DNA of 64,000 bases from Cyclina sinensis (Eukaryota > Mollusca > Bivalvia > Venerida > Veneridae). A model generated the notes under the pieces. That model saw only the letters and a list, made by a program, of their open reading frames with translations. It was not told where the DNA came from and did not search any database. The stretch is taken from positions 10,814,821-10,878,820 of the forward strand of contig JAAONU010000013.1 in NCBI GenBank assembly GCA_012932295.1, given 5' to 3'. The number at the start of each line of letters is the position of its first letter. Position 1 is the stretch's first letter. Below are positions 13,601-28,600 of the stretch, one piece after another. The translations under genes and the position numbers were made by a program.

Positions 13601-16600
13601 CCGAAGACAGTCCATGCCTCGTCAAGCTCAAGACATAGCTATCGTCACTCTGCTGCTGAAACTATTTTTATCAAGAGTGAGTTTATAACATTATAACATA
13701 CTCGATAAGTAAATAATTTTTACATTTTATCCAATGCTTTGCATGAGTATGTTTGCTCTCTTTCGGTTTTAAACTTTGAATCATTTACAAATGCATATAA
13801 TGTATTCTGTAACTAAAAGTTTTTTTGTTTTTTTCATCCGTAAAGGTATATAAGACTATAGAACTTTTACTGCAACAATAAAATGTAATGTTAGACTAGA
13901 CATTTGTTGGTTTTTAAATCATAAAAAAATAAAATAAAGAAGATAAAATTACTTTTATATAGGAGTCATCCCGTGGTCGGTTGGTCGGTCTGTTGCAATT
14001 TCCTTGTCTGTAGTATAACTTGAAAACTAATGGTTTGAATTCAGTGTGACTTCATACAATGGTCAAGCACAATGAGAGGAAGTGTAATGTTAAAGAATCA
14101 TAACTCCGTCTTCACTATTTGCAGAGTAATTGCTCTTTGTTGGTTTTCCTTGTCCGGAGCATAACTTGAAAACTAATGGTTTGAATTCAATGCAAATTCA
14201 TACAATGGTCAATCACAATGACAGGAATTGCAGTGTTTAAGAATCATAACTCCATCTTCACTATTTGCAGTGTTATTGCCCTTTGTTGGTTTTCCTTGTC
14301 CAGAGCATAACTTGAAAACTAATTGTTGGAATTCAGTGCAACTCAACACAGTGGTCAAGCACATTGAGAGGAAGTGCAGTTTACAAGAATCATAACTCCA
14401 TCTTCACTATTTGCAGAGTGACTGCCCTTTGATGGTTTTCCTTGTCCAGAGCATAAGTTGAAAACTAATTGCTTGGAATTCAGTGTAACTTCATTCAATG
14501 GTCAAGCATAATGACAGGAATTGCAGAGTACAAGAGCTATAACTCCGTCTTTAGTATTTGCAGAGTTATTGCCCTTTGTTGGTTTTCCTTGTCTGGAGCA
14601 TAACTTGAAAACTAATGGTTGGAAATTAAATGCAACTTCATACAGTGGTCAAGCTTAATGACAGAAGTGCATTATATAAGAGCCATAAATACGCCTTCAC
14701 TTTTTGCAGTGTAATTGCCCTTTGTTGATTTTTAACTTGAAAACTAATCATTGGAATTCAATGCAGCTTCATACAATAGTCAAGCACAATAAGAGCAAAT
14801 GAAATGTTTAAGAATCATAACTCCATTCTCAGAATTTCCAGAGTTATTGCCCTTTTTTGGTTTTCCTTGTCCAGAGCATAACTTGAAAACTACTAGTAGG
14901 GATTCAGTGCAACTTCATACAATGATCAAGCACAATGAGTGAAAGTGCAGTGTACATGATCAGAACTCCATCTTCACTTTTTGCAGAGTTATTGCCCTTT
15001 GTTGGATTTCCTTGTCCGGAGCATAACTTGAAAACTACTGGTTGGAATTCAGTGCAATTTCATACAATGGTCAAGCTTAATGACAGGAACCACATTGTTC
15101 AAGAGCCATTACTCCTTGTTCACTATTTGCAGAGTTATTGCCCTTTGTTGGTTTTCCTTGTCCGGAACATAACTTGAAAACTAATCATTGGAATTCAGTG
15201 CAACTTTCATACAATGGTCAAGCACAGCCAGTGAAATTGCATTGTACAAGAGCTATGTATCTATCTTCACTATTTGCACAGTTACTCCCTTTTGTTGGTT
15301 TTCATTGTCTGGAGAATAACTTGAAAACTAATCGTTGAAATTCAATGCAACTTCATACAATGGTCAAGCCTAGGAGTGCAATATACATGAGCTGTAATTC
15401 CATCTTCTGTATTTGCAGAGTAATTGCCCTTTGTTGGTTTTCCTTGTCCAGAGCATAACTTGAAAACTAATGGTTGGAATTCAATGCAACATCATACAAT
15501 GGTCAAGCACAATGACAGGAAATGCAGTGTACAAGAATCACAACTATCTTTAATTGCCCACAACCATAACTCTGTTTCAGTTCTTTTACAAATTGTTCTG
15601 TTACTAATAACTTTCTCAGTTCCGAAGCAGCCTTGTGGGGGTATTAATCACATTAACATGTAGTGATAGCTGTAGTTTAATGAAGCTAATATTACATTTA
15701 AATTGTTAAAGAGTGCTAACATCTATGGTTCACTTTTCTTTCAGATGATGGATTGAACACTACGATTGGTCCAGTGTCAGTAAATATTGTGAGTGGTGAT
15801 CTTACCGCTCAAACTTCAGGTGCTATCGTTAACAGCACAACAGATGATCTGAACTTGAACAGTGGCGCTGTTTCAAAGGCAATTTTGGTTGCAGCAGGTG
15901 ATTCCATACAAAATGAAGGTATGATCGATGTTTTTTCTTCTAAAGTTAAAGGCATTGTGATTTCCAGTGTATTTTTCTTAGAAATATAGAAACATAGGAT
16001 GTGTAAATTTTTGTTTTTATTGGCCTTACCTTATCTTGTAGAGTTACTTTGTTGCAGTTGCATGAAATATGGATGAAAGGATTGCTTTTTGTTGAAAGAT
16101 GAAAATTGTTAAAACATAAACTGTTACTGGTTTTATAAACAAGATTAAAAGTAGTGTTTTATTCTTTTTTAAAGAAAGATATGTTCAAAGTAGTAGTAAA
16201 TTTTAAATTAGAATGATTCTGATTTTAAGCAGAATTTTGCATCCATGAAAATCAACAAAATTAATATTAGTATATTTGTAAGAAAATTCATGGCTGTTAT
16301 AGCATCCATCCTATATTGTAAGCTTTCATGTGTTTTAAAAGGGAACATTATGACTTTTAGATTTAATTGTTTTCAGCTTTAGCAAATAAAAGTACGTTTG
16401 TGGCAAACGACCTTGTCGTAACAAGCCCAGGAAAGCTCATGTGCCAAAACATTATTCATGTTAGAGCAAGAAACTCTATGACAGGATGGATGGAAACAAT
16501 AAGAAAATGCTTGCTGGTGTCTGAACAGTTAGGCTTTAATTCTGTCGCATTTCCTGCTTTAGGAACAGGTAATGTTGCCATTTTCTGGTTATTACATGTT

Positions 16601-19600
16601 TTATAAAAGAACAAGTTGTGATATTAAAATCTCATATATGTTAAAGGAACAAATAAAAAATATATTTAAACAATGGTATTTGTTAAGTTAAAGCTATTGT
16701 GTATATTCTAAAGTCATGCTTACAGTCTAATTTTGACAGTTTTAACTTACATTATTGATGGGCCAGTGTTACTTTTAAAAGCCACCATTTTAGACAAAAA
16801 ATGCCATTGTTATTCATTCTCACTGCTTTTTGAGAATGGATGAAAAATGAAATTCAAAGGAGAAAATCAGTTAAGCAACTTCTTTGCATTTTGTTATCAC
16901 TCCCTATTTTATTATATATAAATATTGTGTGTATAGTGAATGTGGATAACATGGGCACAACAGACTCATTAACATGGTATTAAATTATTAATGATTTAAG
17001 TTACATGAATATTTGTGTAAACAAAGGAGTGCATGTTTTTTTGTATGTTTAAGAAAACTTCTTTTAAGGGAGGGGTAATGGTATCTTTCTTCATTTTTCA
17101 AGCTTATACAGTTGTTCTTTATTTTCATTGTTGTTGCCAACTAAAAACTGATCAGTGTAATTCTGAGAAATATACTTCTAAACGAATGATATAACAGCAT
17201 TACACAACATCATAATAATATTTTCCTCATCATTTCTCTCAAAACAACTCATTATACCCAAGAAACAAAGTTCGGGGGTGGGGTGGGGGGGAGTATGTAG
17301 GAGTCATGTGGTGGTGGGTCGGTCCGGCTGTCTGTTTCAGTTTCCTCATCTGAGGTATAACTTGAAAACTAATGGTTTGAATTCAATGAAGTTTCATACA
17401 ATGGTCAAGCACAATGACAGGATGTGCAGTGCAAAAGAACTATAACTCTATCTTCACTATTTGCAGAGTTATTGCCCTTTGTTGGTTTTCCTTGTCCAGG
17501 GCATTAATTGAAAACTAATGGTTTGAATTCAGTGCAACTTCATACAATGGTGAACTATAGTGAAAGGAAGTGCAATGCGCAAGAACCACAACTGTCTTTA
17601 ATTGCCCACAGCCATAACTCTATTTCAATTCTTTTACAAAGTATTCTGTGACTAATAACTTCCTCAGTTCCGAAGCAGTCTTGCGGGGGTATTAATCACA
17701 TTAAGTGATAGCTCTAGTTTACTATAAGAGCTATTTCTGCTAGGCACAGCTCAATTTTTATGGGTATTGTTTCATTATAGATAGATACCAAACTGATTTG
17801 TCACTCAAATTCCAAGGTCATTATATTTCTATGTAAAAATCAGTAATACTTAGCAACTTCATTGGATTGATTTGTATTATTAGTGGAGGATATTTAACTA
17901 ATTTGCTGGTTTAATCAATTTTGATGTGCCAGTATGCTATCGGGGGTATATGTGTTACTGAACACAGCATCTTGTTTCGTGTGATTTTGTTAAAAGGGTT
18001 CTAGAAAATACAAATTGTCAGCTTGTCTGGTCATATTCATCCAATTCATAAACATTAACAGTTTCTTCAGAAAGTGCTGTCATTCATTATAAAACATACA
18101 TTGTATTTGAGTAAGAACTCAAATAATATATGTATTTCGATACTTGAGCGAGGATTGTTCACATAATATATGATGAATGCATGGTTATGAATGATAGAAC
18201 ATTTAAACATTTATAATTATAAGATATTGTTTTTACTTAGACCAAGCCTATAAAACATACCTTTCTTAGTATCTTCTGTGGAATTTCAATTCAATGTCTT
18301 GTTTTCAGCAAACTTCAGTTATTGGATATGTTTGTTTAAAATATACAGGTGGGAAGGGTGTTCCAGCAGTCCGCATGGCAAGAGCAATGCTTGAGGTTTT
18401 CCAAGATTACATTAAGTCAAAGGACTTCCAGAAATGCCTGAAAACTATACAGATTGTCATTTTTGACAAGAAAATTCTAGAAGGGTTTGTTTCAGAGGCA
18501 AGGGTAACACTTGATCCTTCAAAAGCTGGTAAAAGAAGGAGCTTCTGTAAGTATTTTATGTCCTTATTTAGTTCTACAAATAAGTTACCCTAAAAATGTT
18601 CAGTATACCTAATTAGTTTTTGATGATTGTATTTTGCCACTGGGTTTATGCATGTATGCAATATTTGAATGTTTTGACAGCTTCTTGTGTGGTATTAATT
18701 TGGAAACTTCTGCAGAGCAAAATTTTTTCTTACCCAAGTCATTATTATGGTCTTATGAAAAAATTAGCATTACTAAGTTATACCAAATATAATGAAGTTT
18801 AAATGTATAAGGATAACCAAGAGGGGTGTGGGGGTGATATTATATTGCTTTGTACATGTCAGTTGGTAGACCAGACCTTGTTTGATCAATAAATAAAGAT
18901 TACTTCAGCATTCACTACTCAGATTTATTAGGGAGGTTTTTCATGACCAGTAGATGACATCTAATGATTCTGGGGTCAGTAAGTGAATGGTCTAGGTCAC
19001 TGTCACCTTGAATTAAAAAAAAAAGATTTCTGCTCAGTCACTTAAGTACCATTTGAGCTACACCTTCAAACTTCATAGTTTGATTGTACTATCTAATTAA
19101 AAGACCTCTGTTTATACGCCCAGCAAAACAAAGTTGTAAGGGCAGGTATACTGGAATCATCTTGTTTGTCTGCCTGTCTGGCCATCAGGTTTTGTTTGTC
19201 CAGGGCATAACTCAAAAACAGTTGGAGGTATCAACTTGAAACTTCAAAGATGTATAGATCTTATCGAGGAAAAGGGCAGTGCTTAAGAACTATTATTTTC
19301 TTTTCATAATTTGGGAAATTATTGCCATTGTAATTTTTCATACTTAAATTTTGTCTGGAGCATAACTCAAAAAGTATTGGAGGTATTAGCTTCAAACTGC
19401 ATATTTAAATAGATCTCATTGAGGAGAATTGCAGTGTCCAAGAACCATTACTCTTTTTTGTATACATGTGATTTTGAGTCATTGGGTTTAGTTTGTCCAG
19501 GGCATTACTCAAAAAGTTTTGGAGGTATCAACTTGAAACTTCATAGATAAACAGTGCTCCAGAGCCATAAGTCTTTTTTATAATTTCACCATTTGTCCTA

Positions 19601-22600
19601 AACTCATCCAACATCAAGTGGTTGATCATAACAAGTCAAAGATCCCTTTTGTTGTGATGGTCATTTAGACAAAGGTCAAGGTCATGATCACCTTTAATTT
19701 GAAAATGTTTCAGTTCAATAACTCTAGTATCATTTGACCTACAGCCTTCAAACTTCATAGAGTAATCACCTTTATTGAGTAGAAGAACCTCATTGTTTTT
19801 TATGTCAGCAGGTCAATGGTCAAGGTCAGTGTCACCTTTAATTTGAAAACTGTTTCTGATCTGTAACTTGAGTAATATTTGACACACAGCCTGGCATCTC
19901 TTCTTTATTCTTGAAGTTCAGAATGATTTATAGAAATTGTGTCAGCAAAACTATTTGTGCAATCATAAAGGCATTTGAGACATAAAAGCATTTTAGACAT
20001 AAGGCAATGGAAAAATAAAAACATTTGAAATATAAAATAAAGGCATCGGAAACTTAAAGCGACTGACTCACAGAATTTAGCTGAAAACAAATGTTCTTTA
20101 AAATGTAAGAGAAGTTAATATAATTAAAAAACATAATATTATGCTTCTATATACCATGAAAACTGAAAAGAAGTTTTGATTTAATCAGGATTTCGAACCC
20201 ATGACCTTTAGTCAGTAAAATTTAGAGCGACAATTCTACACCACTGAGCCAAAGAGACTAGTCATCAAATGGCGTCAAATTAATGTTAAAACTGAAGTAT
20301 CTACCCCATGACTCACAGGGTAAATTTTTTACCAATAGAAGTATGTAAAACTTTATATTTTCAATGTTTTTTCTGTAACAAAAATGAGTCAGTAACTTAG
20401 TTTAGATATGTTCTTCACAATTACAGCTAGACTTTCTAGATGTACAAACATTTTCTTTTTTTCATCATCGGCTCATCTGTGAGTCAGTCGCTTTAAAGGC
20501 ATTTGATACACAAAAGATCGAAATTAAGTCTAAAATAGGTTTAGACCTCAACTGCAAAAATTATTTTTGACCAGTTCAGAATCTCTATCTATTTGAGTTT
20601 ATTTATCATTGGTACCAATTGCTCATATGACCTGACGCCCCCTACAGAGATTAGGTATTTAATGTTGTGGGGGATAGTGCAAGATACAGAAAGCATCCCA
20701 TTCCAGAGACACCCTTCGTTCTTTTGCATGCTCAGTGTACAGCAGTTGTTACATTGTTTAACATCTCATCCAAAAGACAAACAATTCACAATATTACAGT
20801 GCCTCATATTTATAGCCCCAGATAAGATATCTGGGGAATATATTGGATTCACTTGTGTTGGTTGTTTGGTCAGTCAGTTGGGCTATCTGGCCCACCAGCC
20901 TGCAGGACATAGACAAAATTTGTCTGGATTGTTTTCCAGCATCTATTTTTCAGATATTCACAATTGCTTTGCAAGATTCATAGGTACCAAGACAAGCAGT
21001 GCATATTTTTGTCTTGTCCCACACCAGCGCTTTTCACTGAGTAATGGCTCTTTGATATATGTTTTTCACATCTGTTTGTCCTGACTGTTTCTTCACAACT
21101 GTTATTCAGATTTTAATAATATTTTGTAAGAATCATTAGTACCAAGTGTACGTTTTTGCAGTGTTTTACTGCCTTGATTTTTCACTGAGTTGGGCATTTG
21201 ATTTCTTTTAATACATAAATTTGTCCATGCAATTTCTCAACAACTGTTTGTCAGATTTTAATAATTTTACTTTGCAGGAATCATAAGTACCAAGCCTTCT
21301 TTTGCATGTCATTGTTGTATTTAAGTCCAATGCATTTTCTCGGAGTAATGACTCTTTTATTTTATTTATGTTTAAAAGATACAGAGTTTCTCCAGGGTAA
21401 GTTTTTTCAGCAATTATTAATTGAGTATAACCAAATTTCTTTAATATTTAGTGCAGATTTGCATGTCCACAGCATGTAGTGTGTGTATTGAGTTCTGCTG
21501 ATTTTTCTTTTTTTGCAGGATGGTTAAGTTATATGTATTTATTCATATTGTTATGGTCTAGTGCACACCTTCCGATAATTGTATGTATACATCCTCTGAC
21601 AACTGCTCAGTGCTTAGAATGTTGGTGTGACATGCAGGAGAATTTGGGAGTTCGAATCCAACTCTGGGTTATGTATTCTAAGATGCACTGCGTCTTTCTG
21701 TTACAGACTTACTTGTTCGTAAGAATATGGTTACCTTATACTGCTGAGTTGACTTTACACAGAAGTTTGAGTTTTTAATTGTTCAGCTAAAATCTTCTTA
21801 TGTTATAGCAGACAAACTATAAATGTAGAGACTAATGTGTCAAGGGCAGTATCTGGGGGGTGTATATCACATTTACTGATTGATCTTATTTGTAACATTT
21901 TTATTATGCCCCAGAGGGAGGACATATTGTTTTTCATCTGTCTGTCTGTCTGTCTGTTTGTTTGTTTGTCTGTTTATTTTAACAGAACTTTGATCATAAC
22001 AGGGAAGTCCTTCCACCTACATCCTCTAAACTTCACAGATACATGCTTCTTGATGTCCTCTACCTGCCACCCATTTAGAGGTCATGAGGTAAAATGTTAA
22101 GGTCACCTTGACCCCAAATAGTAAATATTTACTTCGGCCATAAAATGAACATGCTTCCATCCAAAGCATTATAACTTTACATGTTTATGCACCTTGATGG
22201 GCTCTACCTGCCAGATCCACTAAGAGGTCCCAGGGCTAAAGCCCAACGTCAGCATATAGCAAATATTTACTTTGGACATGAAATGAAAGTGCTTCCATCC
22301 AAAGCTTTCTAACTTCACATGTGTATTAACCTTGATAAGCTGTATCCCCCAGACCCACTAAGAGGTCAGAGGTCAAGGTCTCTATGACCCAAAATAGCAA
22401 ATGGTATTCTTTCTAACAGTAGTGCTTGTTCTACAGTCTTCGACAAAGTTGATTGAAAACATTAAGGCACACAAACAGAAAGTGAGCCTTTAGAAAAGCT
22501 GCTAACTTTAAGTAATTAGGGTATGCAATAGATATTGGATATCTTCTATTCAAATGCACTGCATTGCTTCCAAATAAAAAAGTTCATATAAAAGAATGAA

Positions 22601-25600
22601 TTTACCTGCACTCTTCAAATATGCTTTATTTTTTAGTTTGAAACATGTATGACCTTAGGCCTTGCTCTTGTTAAACATTCTAGACTGAATCCTAAACAAG
22701 GATTTCGGGCCTTTAACAGACTGTTCAGATATTTCACCAGTGTTATAATTGAATGTTTTTCAAGAATGTATGTACATGATATGTTTCTAGCATTGTTGTT
22801 TGAATATTGCAGTTCCAGATCTGAGTGATTTGAAGTTTTGGGAACACAAACCTGTGATGGAGACAGGTCCTGGTATAACATTGCATGTATATACTGGATC
22901 TACCTATAAAATAGACACCATTTGCACCAAAATTAATGAAATTCGCAAAGAGAATGATTTATTTGTCCCAAGAAGGGTCTTCGACCACTGGGAGGAAACC
23001 CATGTAAGTTAATAATTAATACATTTATTTGTTTCTGGATTTGTGGGTATGGTAATTTACATAAAACTGCAAAAGAAATACTACACATTATTATACCTTC
23101 ACAAAGTTTGGGGAGACAGATGCATTATATAGGAATCACTTTGTCCAGTTCTGTCCTGTCGCGTCCCAATATTTTTCTTGAATATCTCTGAAACCAGTTT
23201 AGATATCATATTGAAACTTAAAATATATATTAAAGATCACAACACACCTGGAAGTGCAAAGTTTGATTACTCAGAGCTGTATTCTGACTTAATTATGCCC
23301 CCTTTTTCAGTTAGAAAATGTCTTAAAATTAACATTTTCCTTGAATATCTTTTGAATCAGTGTCTTTATTAACTCAAAAGTACAGTGTAGATGAAAGATC
23401 ACAATGCCGCTCCAAGTTTGATAACTCTGACTTGTACTTTGATGTAATTACTGCCATTTTTTCTCTCTGATAAATTCTCAAAATTTACTTTTTCTTGATT
23501 ATTGCTGGAACCAGTACTTCCATGAACTAAAAATGTAGAATTTATACTGAAAGATCACAGTGCAACTCCATATGTCAAGTTTGATAACTCAGTATTGTAT
23601 TTTTACTTGATGAAAAAATGTCCCAAAATTTTCAGTTTTCCTGAATATATGAGGGACCAGTATAGTTATTAACTTAAAACTTATAACATTTACGAAGAGA
23701 GCGAGGCAGTTTCCAAATGTCAAAATTGATAATTCAGGCTTTTACTCCAAGGTAGTTTTGCCCCCTTTTCCTTTGCCCTCTGTTCCCCCTATTAGGTACC
23801 CTGGCTTATAAGACACATCCCTCATTTTGGGTAAAATTTTTTGCTAGACCCTCTTGTAAGACATGTTATGACGGGAGAAAGATTCTAGGCATTGATATAA
23901 GATGATTGAAGTGTAATTTATTCAAAAACCGGCAATCATCTGCCCTCTCATTCAGCTTCTAGAATGATTCCAAATGCAAATTAGTTGGTTGCTTTTAAGA
24001 ATTGCTGTGGAACTGTTGATGTTATATTTATACTGGCTGGTGGTGAATAATGGTCAGTAAATTTTCATTTTTATACCCCCAGAGGGAGGCATATAGTTTT
24101 TGAACTGTCCGTCCGACATTCCATTTATCCGTCAGTGCATCTGAAAACTTTAACATAGGCAATTAACTTTCTTATTAGTAAGTGGATTTACTTCATACTT
24201 GGACACGACACCCCTTTGGACAAGACCTTCCCACTGACCTATAATTATTTGACCTTGAAGATGCAATTGTCCAAAAACTTTAACATTGGCAATAACTTCT
24301 TTATTAGTAGTGGATTTACTTCATACTTGGCGCAACACCCCTTTGGACTAAGGCCTTTCCACTGACCTATATTTGTTTGACCTTGACCCCTGAATGACCT
24401 TTACCTTAAAGATCCAATTGTCCAAAAACTTTAACATTGCCCATAACTTCCTTATTAGTAAGTAGATTTACTTCATACTTGGACACAACCCTCTTCGGAC
24501 AAGACCACTCCACTGACCTTTAATTATCTGACCTTGACCCCTGAATATCCAATTCTCCAAAAACTAATATTTGGCCATATCTTCCAAATAAGTAAGTGGA
24601 TATACTTCACACTTAAACACAACACCCCTTTGGACAAGACCTTCCCACTGACCTATATTTGTTTGACCTTGACCTTGAAGATCTAATTGTCTAAAAACTT
24701 TAACATTGCCCATAACTTCCCTATTAGTAAATGAATTACTTCATACTTGGACACAACCCCCTTTTGATAAGACTTTCCCACTGACCTATATTTATTTGAC
24801 CTTGACCCCTGATTGTCTGGTTCTCAGCTCAAAGGTCAAAGCACCACTTTCGGGGACATTGTCATCTTACAGTGACAGTTCTTGTTGGTTCTACAAAGAT
24901 ACTTTTTTGTGTAGAATGCACTTATAAGACACCCCCAACTCTGAGTTTGAATTTGGAGAACAAAAAGTATGTCTTATTTATGAATGAGTGTATAAGGTAG
25001 ATAATGTCCTAACATTTATTGAATGTCTTTGAAACCAGTACTAAGATTAACTTGAAATATATATGAATTGTCACAAGCTTATTCTATAGGGCAAGTTTTC
25101 ATTCTGACTAAGTACACAATCCAACTATGGTTAGATCTGTAGGCATCCCATTCAGTTCTATCTTCTTGATCAGCTGGATTTCCAGTATTGTTATTTATAT
25201 TCCAGTCAATGAATCTGCATCTTATGACGCATCTTTTTGGTTTACCTGTACAGTCATGACATGTTAATGTTGAGTGTGTAAACTTCTATAGCATGTTTAA
25301 ATCATCTTTAATATTTTTAAAATGTTTTGTGCTTCATAGAAAAAATGAGTTCTCCTTAGATTAATATAAATTTATTAAAGTTTCAGGTTGTATTTTCTAA
25401 ATGAATAGTAATAAGCATATGATCATGGTGACAAAAATATTCAAGTAAACAGGCCCTGTTTATTTTGTTATACATGCAGTATCTATCAAATGTCAAAAGA
25501 TACTTGAAATTTTCCCACACATAAATTAATCTCAATATTTTACAAGATTTCCTCAATAAGCTATGATGCAACTGAGTTATTTGGGATCCCAGGTTAAATA

Positions 25601-28600
25601 CAGATTTTTCACATTCATTCAAATGGATAAGAATAGAAAAAAAATTACCTTCAAAAACTTGAAAGCTAAGCACTGATTGGCTGATTAAAAGGTCATGAGA
25701 AGGTGACCTTCTTTTGGTAATGTTCATAATTATCCTAATGGCAGAGTGTTATTCAGGAGTTGATTTTATCAGATTGGCAAGTTTTATAATTCTGACTTCA
25801 GTGACTTGTATTTTGACTTAAATATGCCCTATTTGCATAAGAGAATGTCCCTAAAAAGATATTTTCTTGAATTGTGTTATGAATTTTTATGATTTCATAA
25901 TTAGATTTTAATCTATAGATTAATCATTTCATACAATTTAATGATACAAATGAAAGACAACTCAAAGGGTATCAGTAGCAGAATGATGAGTAAAACTAAT
26001 GAAGAAAATACAGAAGGTGACAAAAATAGATATAATTAATTATGTTTAAGTGAAAAACTGAATTAAGTTTTTTTTTTTTTTTAAGTAATTGAATCTCTAA
26101 ACTTTCAGTAGATCTTTTATGTACTTCATAAAATTTCCTATAACTCTGTTCTTACACTTACATGATATTTTGGCTGCATTGTGCAATTTTTTAAATTTAG
26201 TTCATAGATGACTTGCCAAAGTTATATTAAATGGAAATCGTTACATTTTTTAATTCTTTGCTGTTTATACAGAGGCAGAAGGCAACAGGTTTTTTGTTAG
26301 TTCCTTTTCCCTGTTACATATATTTGTATCAATTGACATATTGATAATTTCAGATTAAAATTTTATATTATTTTTTTTGTAAGGTTCTCAAACCTCTGCT
26401 TAAACTATGATGGGGAAAATAGTCCAGGGCTTCATAAAAAAACAGAAAAAAAGTATAACTTTGAGGTAATTTTAAATGATCAGCAGTTTAAAGGATATTT
26501 AAAAATATAAAGTTTTGTTTCAGAGATCAGATTTGAAAAGAATTGGATACTCACATGGTGTGAAGGTTGTTGTTGAAAAATCTCGTGTGAAAGTGTTAGG
26601 ATATGGAAAAGCAGCAGATATTGCGACACAGAAAGCTCAAGCATACATTGGTGACATTGAAAAGGATATAAAGAAAGGACTTTCTGCATCTCCAGGTATT
26701 TTTTGCTCACCTGAGCACATACTACCTGGCCAGATTTAATAAAACCTGCTTAGAATATTTATAGCATGAAGCTCAATCAGAGTTGTTCAAATGGTTCCAG
26801 TCTATTGCAGATCTGGGCCACAGGAGCTAAAAATAGATGTAAGTAGCGAATACTTTGAAAATCTTCTTCTCTGCACCTACAGGGCCTGGAGCTAAGATAT
26901 TTGGTATGTATTGTCACTCTACCCAGTCACTTCAAATCATGGCCCCAGGGTCAAAATTGGCCCCACCTCAGCTGCAACATGATTTTACAAAGGCTTATAT
27001 AGGGAAAAAAATCTTCCTGTCTGAAACTACTATGCCTTAGGGTTTGATATTTGGCATATCAGATCACTTAGAGCTATTCTACTGAGATATTGGTATGAAG
27101 GTAACTGGCATGTTCCCTTACACTAAAATTTGGTGGGGTGTTGAGGTAACTGGGGTCAATGTCAAGGTCTTTGAGGCTAGAAAAAGAATTTGCTATTTTT
27201 TGTCATAGAGGCTTTATTTATGATGTTTTAGATATTTGGTATATAGAATTCTAGCATGATCCTCATTCGTTAAGTTGATGTCCAGGTTACTGTGACAACT
27301 ATTTTGTTTTTCAGGCCATTGGTTCAAAGGTCAAGGGTCAGAGTGACCTTGAATAGCAAAATGGTTTTCGATGAATAAGTGTAGAATACTTGGGCCCATG
27401 TTCTTCAAACTTTGTACATGAGTTGTTCATGACTTGTAGATGAGCCCTTTAGTTTTTCAGGTCCCCAGGTCAAAGGGTATGGTCACTGTGTCCTTGAATA
27501 GCAAAATGGTTTTCCGATCAATAACTATAGAGTGCTTGGTCCCAGCTCCTCAAAATGGCTGCCTCTAGGGATAAGGCACTAGGGGGGCATATGTGTTTTA
27601 CAAACATCACTGGTTTGTATTTTTTTTTTTTTTTTTATTATTTAATTTCAAATTTAAGACTGTTTGAAAAATATATATTTCTGTCTCCCATAGCTTAAGA
27701 GAAAGTAATTTTCATCAGATTGTTGCAGTTCTGTGTTAGGCATAAAATTTAAGAATTGCTCAACACCATTTTGTTTGAGAAGAAATAGAAATAAACCTAC
27801 TGTGGTATGTTAACAGTTATTTCTTGAAGTAAAAAATACTATTTACAGTGAAGCTTCCATCAAGCTGGACGAAAATGAAGCTGACTGACCCGACACAAAT
27901 TGTGAACCTGATGCCCACTGATCCTGAATATATAGGCATATCTAACAAATTTATACAGGAAACAAGATTTGCACCGACATGTATTGTAAAGGTTGGTTTA
28001 ATTAGACTAAAAGTTGTTTAATTAGATACTGAGATTTTTTTAGCTGGAGTATGCTGAATAAGAATGAAAAGATGTTCAAAGTGGTATTCTTTTCTTGAGT
28101 CTTATTTTATTCAGTTTTTATACCTCCACCAAACAGAGCCCACAAACTCTGGGGCAGGAATATATAGGAATCACTTTGTCCGATCCCATCCCTTTCCATC
28201 CTGTCCTGTCAACCCATCCTATCCTGTCAACCCATCCTGTCCTGTCCTGTCCAATCCTGATTCTTTTTCTTGAATATATCTGAAATGATTATGTCCCTTT
28301 TTCACTTGAAAAAACGTTCCAAAATTGTAATTTTCCTTGAATATCTCTGGAATTTGTATAGTTATTAACTTCAAAATTAAAACAGAAATGAAAGGTCGCA
28401 ATGCATCTCCATGTGCCAAGTTTGATAATTATGACTTGTACTTTGATGTAATTATGCCCCTTCTTCACTTAGATAATGTCCCAAAATTTACTTTTTTTTA
28501 ATATCTTTGAAGCCAGTTCCTACATTATTAACCTTAAACTTAAAATATGTATAAAGGGTCATAAACAAATTATATATGGCAAATTATAGGATTGGAATAT

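Larger units (their letters stand above)
18547..22812. repeat. 4.3-kb intron with several repeat elements
   Basis: Contains family D and C-related decayed units (18880-19890, with an element start near 19114), the TTAA-flanked element 20054-20496, a dispersed repeat 20610-20830, about three decayed units of another tandem family (20830-21400, landmark ACTGAGT), and a pearl-like element at 21905-22430. No exon is visible; the 20593-21084 open frame lies in the repeats. Confidence 0.65.

Noticed and set aside
14935..15663. Several frames with FVGFPCPEHNLKT repeats
   Set aside because: Translations of the family C tandem array.
18309..18348. Alternative upstream start for the 18349 exon (acceptor TTTTCAG)
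   Set aside because: In frame but 40 nt longer, which breaks the phase with the preceding exon and inserts residues in a conserved macrodomain loop.
20188..20255. Functional tRNA gene on the minus strand
   Set aside because: A- and B-box-like motifs are present but stems do not pair; better read as a tRNA-derived repeat.
20593..21084. 163-codon plus-strand frame
   Set aside because: Lies across a dispersed repeat and decayed tandem units; no domain and no splice fit with the PARP exons.
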